From an uncultured Oscillospiraceae bacterium (GTDB lineage: Bacteria; Bacillota; Clostridia; Oscillospirales; Oscillospiraceae), in contig CALWON010000002.1 of NCBI GenBank assembly GCA_944383165.1, positions 1-64,000 of the forward strand: a stretch of DNA of 64,000 nt. The letters are read 5' to 3'. The position numbers and the translations under genes were made by a program. Of this stretch, positions 53,457 through 60,610 are shown one piece after another. A model generated the notes under the pieces. That model ran no database searches and had not been told where the DNA came from. It worked only from the letters and a program-made list of their open reading frames with translations. The number at the start of each line of letters is the position of its first letter. Within the stretch, counting starts at the first letter, position 1.

Positions 53457-54583
53457 CGGTTTAAAATCTCCTTTGCACCTTCTGTCTGCCCCAAATAGCC
53501 AAACTGATTGCTAAATAAAATCGCTCCCACTGCCACATCCTGCCCCACACGCCGGCTGAGATGTGTCTGTATTGCTGTCAACAAAGAGTCCAGCACTGCC
53601 TCTTTCAGTTGGTGTTTCTCCAAAATTTCAAGGCACCGGTCCGCAGTGGCACTGTCCATCAATGCCTTTGCCGTCTGCTGAGATGCACCACACAGGGCTG
53701 CATGGGCGCAAAACAGCTCCGCCCGTCCATCTGCCCATCTGGAGTGGGTGTTCATAATGCCGCCTGCCAGTTTCACAAACTTCCCAATATGCCCCACCAG
53801 CAAAATTTCCTCAAAACCCTCTAATTTTGCCAAATCCAGAGATTCCCCCACAAAATTAGAGCATTTTACATGGGGGATTCCATCAGAAATACAAATGGCT
53901 CCACTTTTTAAGAAATCGGTCCCATAGTTGCCTGGGGTCAATACCAGCCGTTTTTCTCCCTGTACTGCTCCCTGTCGCATTTCCAGTGCAATGGTATCTA
54001 CAATGGCCTGTACACTCATGGGCTCTACAATTCCAGAAGTCCCCAAAATGGAAATACCACCTACAATTCCCATATGGGGATTGTAGGTTTTCTTTGCCAC
54101 TTTTTCTCCATCAGGCACTAAAATGGTAATAACCAGACCACCTTCATATCCCAACTCGTCACAGACTGTGTGTACTGCATCTGCGATCATCTGTCTTGGT
54201 ACATGGTTGATAGCATAAGCTCCCACTGGCTGATCCAGCCCTGGCTTTGTCACCTTCCCTACTCCTGTACCACCTTGTATGACCAGTTCCCTGTGCGAGC
54301 TGTATGCAACCTGAGCCACAATCAGCAGACCATGTGTGGCGTCCTGGTCATCCCCACCATCTTTGACTACCCCACAGGCAGCTTGTTCCTGTTCCAATTT
54401 TGCAAACTGAACTGGAACCTGTACTACAAGTCCCTTTGGTGTTTTCAGTGCAATGGTGTCTGGTGCGGTTCCAGTCAGCAAACGACGGGTGGCAGCTCCA
54501 GCGGCAAGGGCTGCACAGGTTCCTGTGGTATACCCACAGCGCAGTTTCTTCCCATCTGCATAGATGTACTGTTCAAATGCCAT
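53438..54583 (-). CDS. cbiD: cobalt-precorrin-5B C1-methyltransferase
   Basis: A 381-residue enzyme found only in the anaerobic pathway. Family blocks: LRCGYTTGTCAALAAGAA at the start, DGGDDQDATHG (about 83), GGISILGTSGIVEPMS (about 165), PGNYGTDFL and GHIGKFVKLAGGIMNTHS (about 262). The start lies inside the end of cbiK (11-nt overlap); no strong ribosome site is seen, fitting coupling. Confidence 0.94.
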   Translation of the reverse strand: MAFEQYIYADGKKLRCGYTTGTCAALAAGAATRRLLTGTAPDTIALKTPKGLVVQVPVQFAKLEQEQAACGVVKDGGDDQDATHGLLIVAQVAYSSHRELVIQGGTGVGKVTKPGLDQPVGAYAINHVPRQMIADAVHTVCDELGYEGGLVITILVPDGEKVAKKTYNPHMGIVGGISILGTSGIVEPMSVQAIVDTIALEMRQGAVQGEKRLVLTPGNYGTDFLKSGAICISDGIPHVKCSNFVGESLDLAKLEGFEEILLVGHIGKFVKLAGGIMNTHSRWADGRAELFCAHAALCGASQQTAKALMDSATADRCLEILEKHQLKEAVLDSLLTAIQTHLSRRVGQDVAVGAILFSNQFGYLGQTEGAKEILNRWNRKN

Positions 54584-55364
54584 GTTCACTATCTATCAGG
54601 TGTTGCAATCTGTCTGCATAGAGCTGTTGAATTTCTGGCAATGCCCCTAAGCCCTGAAACACTGCTTTTACTGCAAATCCAGCCTGTTCCAGTTGGGATT
54701 TCCAACTGTCTTTTTGCTCTCCAGCCATATCTTCTATGGCGTGGGTTCCTGCTACCAGCATCAGTGGGAGCAGAGTAATTTGTTTTGGCTGTTCTCTTTG
54801 AAGCACAGAGAAAACCGCCTCAAAATCTGGATATCCCTCCACTGTGCCCACCAATAAATCGGTGCGACCTGCCAAATGCAGTACTCCCTGTAACGCAGGA
54901 TAGACCAGATTTCCCTGGTGCTCACTGCCATGCCCCAGTAAAACAGTCATTTCTCCCTCTTTTTTGGGAATACGTTCCATCAATACCTGTGCAAGCTGCT
55001 GTACCTGTTGGGTATTTGCCATCAAAGGCTGTGCATAGACAATCTGCTCAAATAGGTGCCCATAGTCCATCAGGCTGTTCTGAATTTTATCATATTCATA
55101 TCCAGGCAGAAGGTGGGTGGGTAACACATAGAGCAATTGTACTCCCTGTTCAGCCAGTTTCTCCATTGCTTCCTCTAAACTTGGAATGTGAGTCCCTCGT
55201 TTTGCTAGAATTTTCCTGATAGTTGGGCTTGTATACGCACTAATCATGGGGCAGTTTGGAACTTGTTGGCGTAAATAATGTTCTACTGCCTCAATTTCCT
55301 CTTGTCTTGCCCGCTCCACAGCAGTACCAAAACTCACGATAATCACCGCTTTTTTCATCATCAT
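54573..55364 (-). CDS. cbiK: sirohydrochlorin cobaltochelatase
   Basis: A 263-residue CbiK-type chelatase inserting cobalt into sirohydrochlorin, the commitment step of cobalt-early B12 synthesis. It starts with AVIIVSFGTAVERARQ, has the metal His in LPTHLLPGYEYDK (about 120), VLLGHGSEH (about 145) and LMLVAGTHAIEDMAG (about 205). Three ATG codons in a row start the gene; the first is 4 nt from AAGGA. No signal peptide, so cytosolic. It lies 16 nt after the ATPase gene. Confidence 0.93.
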   Translation of the reverse strand: MMMKKAVIIVSFGTAVERARQEEIEAVEHYLRQQVPNCPMISAYTSPTIRKILAKRGTHIPSLEEAMEKLAEQGVQLLYVLPTHLLPGYEYDKIQNSLMDYGHLFEQIVYAQPLMANTQQVQQLAQVLMERIPKKEGEMTVLLGHGSEHQGNLVYPALQGVLHLAGRTDLLVGTVEGYPDFEAVFSVLQREQPKQITLLPLMLVAGTHAIEDMAGEQKDSWKSQLEQAGFAVKAVFQGLGALPEIQQLYADRLQHLIDSEHGI

Positions 55365-55380
55365 AGTTCCTTTCCATGGT

Positions 55381-56148
55381 TCAAAATTCTCTTGTAAATA
55401 AATACTGCACCTGTCCATTGTCCAATGTAACACAGTGAGAGGTCACACCAAACACGCTGTCCAGCACCTTACTCTCATAGACCTGCTGGGGACTGCCCGT
55501 CCCCATCAACTGTCCCTGATTCATCACCACAATGGTATCTGCACAACCCAGTGCCAAATTCAGGTCGTGGAGCACCATAATCACTTCTTTTCCTGTCTGT
55601 GCCAGCTTTTTTGCCAGATGAGCAAGTTCCAGTTGATGGTTGATGTCCAAATAGGTAGTTGGTTCATCCAACAAAAGAATCGGGGTATCCTGTGCCATTG
55701 CCATAGCCAGATAGACCTTTTGACGTTGTCCCCCAGACAGTTGGGAGACAGACAATTCTGATAACTCTAACACGCCTGCCTGCCTCATGGCTTCTTCTGC
55801 AATCGTTCGATCTTCGGCAGAGTACCGCCTTGGATAGCCCAAATAAGGAAACCGTCCATGAAGCACCAACGACCCAACCCCAATTTCAGGGACCGGGCGA
55901 ACTTGTGGCAAAAGTGCAACCTTTTTTGCAAACTCTCGGTTGATCCAACTAGCAGTGTCTGTTCCATCAATGACAACATTTCCCCGTCTCGGTTCCAGAA
56001 GCCGTGCCGCCACACGCAACAGGGTGGATTTTCCACAGCCGTTTGGTCCTACCAAAACAGTTACTTTTCCCGATTCAAAGCACAGAGAGACATTCTTTAC
56101 TACATCTTTTGTTCCATAGCCTGCGGTGATTTGGTTCAGTTCCATCAT
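55381..56148 (-). CDS. ABC transporter ATP-binding protein (FecE/BtuD type)
   Basis: A 255-residue ATPase. Walker A is GPNGCGKSTLL (about 35), the signature is QLSGGQRQKVYLA (about 137) and Walker B is ILLLDEPTTYLD (about 157), with the H-loop in VLHDLNLAL. It powers the uptake system of the next two genes. Position directly before cbiK suggests cobalamin, cobinamide or another corrin-linked ligand, though the same family imports ferric siderophores and haem. Confidence 0.92.
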   Translation of the reverse strand: MMELNQITAGYGTKDVVKNVSLCFESGKVTVLVGPNGCGKSTLLRVAARLLEPRRGNVVIDGTDTASWINREFAKKVALLPQVRPVPEIGVGSLVLHGRFPYLGYPRRYSAEDRTIAEEAMRQAGVLELSELSVSQLSGGQRQKVYLAMAMAQDTPILLLDEPTTYLDINHQLELAHLAKKLAQTGKEVIMVLHDLNLALGCADTIVVMNQGQLMGTGSPQQVYESKVLDSVFGVTSHCVTLDNGQVQYLFTREF

Positions 56149-57143
56149 GGTCGTCTGCCTCCCCTCTGATGAAAGAGCAGCCAGAGAAAAAATGGTCCCC
56201 CCAAGATAGACAACAGAATCCCCACTGGCAATTCATAGGGAGTAAAGAGTACCCGTCCCAAAAGGTCACACACAGTCACCAACAGCGCCCCCATCAACAT
56301 GGAAGCAAGAATCAAATATTTGTGTTGATTGCCCACCAGAAAACGGGCGGCATGGGGAACCATCAGCCCCACAAAGCCCACAAGCCCCGCAAAACTCACC
56401 GCTGCACCACATAAAATGGCTGCTAAGGTCAATAAAATCCCTCTCGTCAGCTTTGTAGATAACCCCACTGACTGGGCTACTTCATCCCCTAATGTCAGCA
56501 AATCCAGTTCATAACTCAGCGCAAGAGCTGCCACAGTTGCCAGTATGGTCAAGACAGCAGGAACAGCCAGTGCCTTTGTGGTCACACCTGCCAGCCGTCC
56601 CACCATAAAGGCGTTGGCTCCCAATGCCGCCTCTGGAAACAGAATGGATACTCCATCAATGGCTGCGGACAGAATGCTGCTAATGGCTACCCCTGCCAAA
56701 ATCAAGGTCATTCGGCTGGCTCCTGTTTTACGTGCCAGTGTATAGACCAATGTACATGCCCCCAATGCTCCAAAAAAGGCTGCAATGGGCACGGCAATGA
56801 CCGAGGCAGGAAGAAATGCAGAACACAGAATAGCTCCCAAGCCTGCCCCTGAGTTCACACCAATGATATTGGGTCCTGCCAGTGGATTACCCAGCACCCC
56901 CTGAATAATGACACCACCCACAGCCAGCGCACAGCCACACACCAGAGCAGCCAACATACGGGGGAGCCGGGCATACATAATGATATTGTAACTGGACCCA
57001 CTTCCACCGCCAGTCAATACCTTTAAAATTTCAGATATGGGCAAATAAGTGGAACCAAAACTCATACTCAATAGGGCTGCTGCTATGGTCAACAGCAGCA
57101 GCCCACACAAAATCCCCGTTTTATGCTGTCTCATGGTCTCCAT
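56145..57143 (-). CDS. FecCD/BtuC-type ABC transporter permease
   Basis: A 332-residue permease with about ten helices. Typical blocks are LPRMLAALVCGCALAVGGVIIQG (seen in parts as RMLAALVCG and VGGVIIQG), NPLAGPNIIGVNSGAGLG and the ATPase contact region FVGLMVPHAARFLVG. ATG 57143 is one of two close candidates (the other is 57134). It overlaps both neighbouring genes and completes the importer. Confidence 0.92.
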   Translation of the reverse strand: METMRQHKTGILCGLLLLTIAAALLSMSFGSTYLPISEILKVLTGGGSGSSYNIIMYARLPRMLAALVCGCALAVGGVIIQGVLGNPLAGPNIIGVNSGAGLGAILCSAFLPASVIAVPIAAFFGALGACTLVYTLARKTGASRMTLILAGVAISSILSAAIDGVSILFPEAALGANAFMVGRLAGVTTKALAVPAVLTILATVAALALSYELDLLTLGDEVAQSVGLSTKLTRGILLTLAAILCGAAVSFAGLVGFVGLMVPHAARFLVGNQHKYLILASMLMGALLVTVCDLLGRVLFTPYELPVGILLSILGGPFFLWLLFHQRGGRRP

Positions 57144-58098
57144 ACAAAATCTCAAAGAGCATGGTATAGCTCTCCCCCCATTTTGCGTTTGGCTTGTAAT
57201 GGAACAGGTTCTTTGGCAAAATCTCTACTCTGTCCTCTTTCATAGCGGTCAAGCTCTGCCATGCTGGGTCGCTATTGAATAGCTCCTCTAAGCTTGCCAG
57301 AGCTGCCTCCTCACTAGAGCCCATGGTGGTCACCAAAATATAGTCTGGGTCCGCTGCCAAAATGGATTCCATCTGCAAATCCTCCAACAGCCCTGCATCA
57401 CTGTCTGCAATGTTGATGGCTCCCAAGTCTGCAATCACCTGACCAGCAATGTTATCACTGTTTTTCGCCCGTACCCCTGTGGAATAGGCACGCAGCAACA
57501 GAACCGTTGGCTTCTCTCCCTCTGGAACTGCGGCAATGGTCTCATCAATGGTTGCCTGAATGGAGGTGCCATTCTGTTCATACAAATCTTTTCTGCCAGT
57601 CAAATCGGTGCAAATATTCAACATCCAGAGATAATCCTCAAAGGATTCTACCTTGAACCATGCGGCTGGAATCCCAGCAGATGCAAGGCTCTCTTTCATA
57701 TTGACCTGCCCTTCCATATCCGCAGTCAGAATCACAAAGTCAGGTTCCGCTGCAAACAGTGCCTCCATATCTGGCTGCTGGTTGGTGCCTACATTGACGG
57801 TATCCTCGCTCAGCTCCAATCCTCTCTCGTCATAGGCATCCTGTGTCACTGCCACCAACTCCCCGCCAGAAAGAAGCCATGTTTCCGCATAGCTGCCCAT
57901 CAAGGCTGCCACACGCTTGGGCTGTTCCTGCAATGTGACTACATTTCCAAGACTATCTTCAAATTGATAGTAGGCAGTATTTTGTTCCTGTTGTTCCTTT
58001 TGACTGGAGCTATCTGTATTTTGCTCTGATGTTGTTCCTGTACATGCACTGAGCAACAACAGCATAGCTGTCAGCAAACAAAATAATTTACGTTTCAT
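57121..58098 (-). CDS. ABC transporter substrate-binding lipoprotein (BtuF/FhuD-like)
   Basis: A 325-residue lipoprotein: signal with lipobox LLSAC (about residue 20), a Ser/Gln-rich linker and a two-lobed class III binding fold (PKRVAALMGSYAETWLLSG, QPDMEALFAAEPDFVILTAD). It should deliver a corrinoid, cobalt chelate or siderophore to the FecCD-type permease. It is the first gene of the 12-gene leftward operon. ATG 58098 follows AGGAAAGGA. No B12 riboswitch is visible upstream. Confidence 0.88.
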   Translation of the reverse strand: MKRKLFCLLTAMLLLLSACTGTTSEQNTDSSSQKEQQEQNTAYYQFEDSLGNVVTLQEQPKRVAALMGSYAETWLLSGGELVAVTQDAYDERGLELSEDTVNVGTNQQPDMEALFAAEPDFVILTADMEGQVNMKESLASAGIPAAWFKVESFEDYLWMLNICTDLTGRKDLYEQNGTSIQATIDETIAAVPEGEKPTVLLLRAYSTGVRAKNSDNIAGQVIADLGAINIADSDAGLLEDLQMESILAADPDYILVTTMGSSEEAALASLEELFNSDPAWQSLTAMKEDRVEILPKNLFHYKPNAKWGESYTMLFEILYGDHETA

Positions 58099-58232
58099 TA
58101 TTATATTTCCTTTCCTAAAACAAAATCTGGCGTACATTCTACCACAATTCCCTCTCTAATTCCACCATTTTTATAGATTTCATTCTGATCAACACCACAA
58201 TGGTTATTTTTCAAAAAACTTAGAGTTTTGTG

Positions 58233-58283
58233 TTGACATCTGTATTGTTGTGTTATACACTGTACTTGTTGTTAAAGTACAGT
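58233..58283 (+). promoter_or_regulatory. promoter and operator of the YtrA-type regulator
   Basis: TTGACA (58233-58238) and TACACT (58256-58261) are 17 nt apart. Directly overlapping the -10 box is a perfect inverted repeat ACTGTAC-N11-GTACAGT (58259-58265 and 58277-58283), a suitable site for autorepression by the GntR-type protein. Confidence 0.68.
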
Positions 58284-58297
58284 TAGGGGGTGACGGT

Positions 58298-58672
58298 TTG
58301 GAAATTATCATAAGCAACAAAATCAGTAAACCGCTGTATGAACAGATTGCCTCACAAATCAAAGCTGCTATTATGTCCGGTGAATTGAGTGCAGGCGATC
58401 CAATTCCCTCCATGCGGGCATTGGCAAAGTCTTTGCATATCAGTGTGCTTACTGTTCAGAAAGCGTATGAAACATTGCAGGATGAGGGTTTTATTGAAAC
58501 AACAGCAGGAAAAGGATGTTATGTATCAGTACAAAACCAGGATTTCTATTTAGAAGAACAGCAAAAAAAGATCGAAGAAAAATTTGTGGAAGCAATCGAC
58601 CTTGCCCGTACTTCTGGCATCAAACTTGATCAGCTGATCAATTTACTTACCCTTTTGTATGAGGAGGACTGA
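58298..58672 (+). CDS. GntR-family regulator, YtrA subfamily
   Basis: A 124-residue regulator: winged helix (about 1-75, PLYEQIASQIKAAIMSGEL, PSMRALAKSLHISVLTVQKAYE) and a short C-terminal helical pair typical of YtrA, which control ABC transporter operons. The start is TTG at 58298 with AGGGGG 7 nt before it. Its stop overlaps the start of the ABC ATPase remnant, so one transcript covers regulator, ATPase, permease and KTR protein. Confidence 0.9.
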   Translation: MEIIISNKISKPLYEQIASQIKAAIMSGELSAGDPIPSMRALAKSLHISVLTVQKAYETLQDEGFIETTAGKGCYVSVQNQDFYLEEQQKKIEEKFVEAIDLARTSGIKLDQLINLLTLLYEED

Positions 58673-58674
58673 TG

Positions 58675-59514
58675 ATGAACAAAAACGCATTGACTGTATC
58701 CGGGTTGACCAAGAAATACAAAGAATTTTCTTTGTCGGATGTATCGTTTGAAGTACCACAAGGAGCAATCGTTGGACTAATTGGAGAGAACGGTGCAGGG
58801 AAAAGTACAACAATCAATGCCATTTTAGGCTTGACCCATAAGGACGCTGGGGAGATTTCCATTATGGGAACTCCCATTGAAGAATTAACTATGGATATGA
58901 AAGAAAAAATTGGCGTTGTCTTTGATGGAACAAACTTTTCAGAGGAACTTACACCCAAAAAGTTGAACAAGGTATTGAAAGGGATTTATGCTTCATGGGA
59001 CGAAGATTTCTTCATCTCTCTTTTGAAAAAGCTGTCCTTGCCCTTCCAGAAAAAATCAAATCCTTTTCCAAAGGTATGAAAGCAAAACTGTCGATTGCGG
59101 TTGCCTTTGCACACCATCCAAAGCTGCTGATTTTGGATGAAGCCACAAGCGGGCTTGACCCTATTGTGCGTGATCATATTTTGGACATGTTCCTTGATTT
59201 TGTACAGGATGAAGAAAACTCCATTTTGGTATCTTCCCATATCACAACCGATTTAGAAAAGGTGGCTGATTATATTGATTTTTTCCAAGCCAAAAGATGA
59301 ATTGCTCGAAAACTATGGGATTGTCAAATGTGGAGCTGCACAGTTTGACGCACTGGATCAACAGGATGTCATTGCTTACCGCAAACAGGACTATGAGTGG
59401 CAGGTTTTGGTTTCAGACAGGCAGAGGGCAGAAAAGAAATATCCAAAAGCGGTGGTAATACCAGCAACCATTGATGAAATCATGTTGTTGTATGTGAAAG
59501 GAGAAGTTATATGA
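58675..59514 (+). pseudogene. ABC transporter ATP-binding protein, disrupted by two frame lesions
   Basis: Three overlapping frames together encode one ATPase. Frame 1 (to stop at 59077-59079) has Walker A GENGAGKST. Frame 2 (read to 59300) has the signature FSKGMKAKL and Walker B LLILDEATSGLD. Frame 3 (to 59514) has the C-terminal end, IFSKPKDELLENYG to LYVKGEVI. Adding one A to the A6 run at 59050-59055 restores QKKIKSFSKG. Near 59272-59285 the sequence jumps from DYIDF to IFSKPKDELL, indicating loss of about 20 nt. Two lesions make a true pseudogene more likely than a read error. Confidence 0.8.
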
Positions 59515-60149
59515 AGGGGCTCATCCAAAATAATCTATACTCCATGGAAAACAGTATTTTGATTGCTTTTATCATTTCTATCTTTTTAGCAATTTTACCA
59601 CTAGGCGGCGTGAACCCAACTTTCTTACCCATGATTATTTCAATACAAATTTTCGTATTTGTAGTGAACATATGTACATCACTTCGGGCAGACGAAACAG
59701 CAAAATGGAACAAGTTTGAACTTACCTTGCCTGTCAAGCGGAGCAATCTTGTATTGGCAAAATATCTTTCCATCATCATTTTAATTTTTGTGGGTATTAT
59801 GATGGGAACAGTTACCATGGTACTTTCAAGTCATTTTGATTATGCTGTAAGCCGGTCCATGTTGGTTTATGGGTTTGAATATGGGTTGACCTTATCCATT
59901 TTATCCATGAGCATCATGTACCCCCTTACTTTGGTATTGGGTGCAGAAAAAAGTGAAATTATTTTTATCCTATCCGCATTTGCCACAATTGGAAGCATGC
60001 TTCTCATTGCCAGAGTTTTATCAACATGGACAGAGGGAATGAATTTGAGGCACCCGCTTGTTGGAGCTGTATCGGTTATGGTTGCAATTGCTGCATTTAT
60101 CCTTTCCTATTTTGTGTCCGTCATCATCCATAACAGGAAAGAATTTTAA
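59511..60149 (+). CDS. ABC-2 type transporter permease
   Basis: A 212-residue protein with six predicted helices, matching ABC2_membrane_5 permeases; the cytoplasmic segment RADETAKWNKFELTLPVKRSNLVLAKY (parts: KWNKFELTLPVKRS) is typical. Its ATG overlaps the end of the broken ATPase by 4 nt. It is intact, but its partner ATPase appears inactive, so the transporter is probably not functional unless another ATPase substitutes. Confidence 0.85.
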   Translation: MKGLIQNNLYSMENSILIAFIISIFLAILPLGGVNPTFLPMIISIQIFVFVVNICTSLRADETAKWNKFELTLPVKRSNLVLAKYLSIIILIFVGIMMGTVTMVLSSHFDYAVSRSMLVYGFEYGLTLSILSMSIMYPLTLVLGAEKSEIIFILSAFATIGSMLLIARVLSTWTEGMNLRHPLVGAVSVMVAIAAFILSYFVSVIIHNRKEF

Positions 60150-60164
60150 CGGAGAAGATGTCAT

Positions 60165-60356
60165 ATGAAACACAAAACTGAATGGTTGCTTTGCCCGATC
60201 TGTGGCAATAAAACCCGCAACCAAATCCGAAATGACACTGTTTTAATCAACTATCCACTATACTGCCCAAAATGCCGACAGGAAACACTAATCAATGTGA
60301 AACAACTGAATATCACCATCCTCAAAGAGCCAGACGCAAAGATGCAGAGCCGATAA
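60165..60356 (+). CDS. cysteine-rich KTR domain protein
   Basis: A 63-residue protein: KTEWLLCPICGNKTRNQIR, then YCPKCRQETLINVKQL. Two CxxC pairs form a zinc-ribbon-like fold, and the KTR motif marks the Cys-rich KTR family found mostly on conjugative transposons. It follows the permease by 15 nt. Its presence is the best sign that this four-gene group arrived with a mobile element, of which no integrase or transfer gene remains here. Confidence 0.88.
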   Translation: MKHKTEWLLCPICGNKTRNQIRNDTVLINYPLYCPKCRQETLINVKQLNITILKEPDAKMQSR

Positions 60357-60479
60357 CACATGGGGGAATCCCCTTATGGTTATTGGCATTTTTGTTCTTT
60401 ATCCAAAATTTTAAAAAAGAAAGATAAACCACACCATTTTTCAAACTTTTTGCCAACCATGTTGTGCGAGTTTCGCCTA

Positions 60480-60581
60480 CTTTCTCACAAAAACTTGGAA
60501 CGTAGTGTCTGAGAAAGATTCCCCCTGCCTACTTGCAATCCCCTTCCCTTTTGAGTAAAATAGACTGGATTTCATTTTACT
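60480..60581. promoter_or_regulatory. two inverted repeats upstream of feoB
   Basis: CTTTCTCA/TGAGAAAG (60480-60487, 60510-60517) and AGTAAAAT/ATTTTACT (60554-60561, 60574-60581) are perfect 8-bp repeats with spacers of 22 and 12 nt. The second overlaps a possible weak promoter (TTGAGT at 60551, ATTTTA at 60574, 17 nt apart). They may be metal-responsive operators. Neither matches a Fur box by eye. Confidence 0.4.
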
Positions 60582-60610
60582 TTTGACAGAATTGGAGATG
60601 CTCTGCAAGC

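Noticed and set aside
58099-58297. Cobalamin riboswitch for the cbi operon
   Set aside because: No B12 box or the expected paired core; the space is shared with a divergent promoter.
60357-60610. Integrase, transfer gene or insertion sequence next to the KTR gene
   Set aside because: The 250-bp gap has no coding frame of note and no terminal repeats; only two short inverted repeats were seen.
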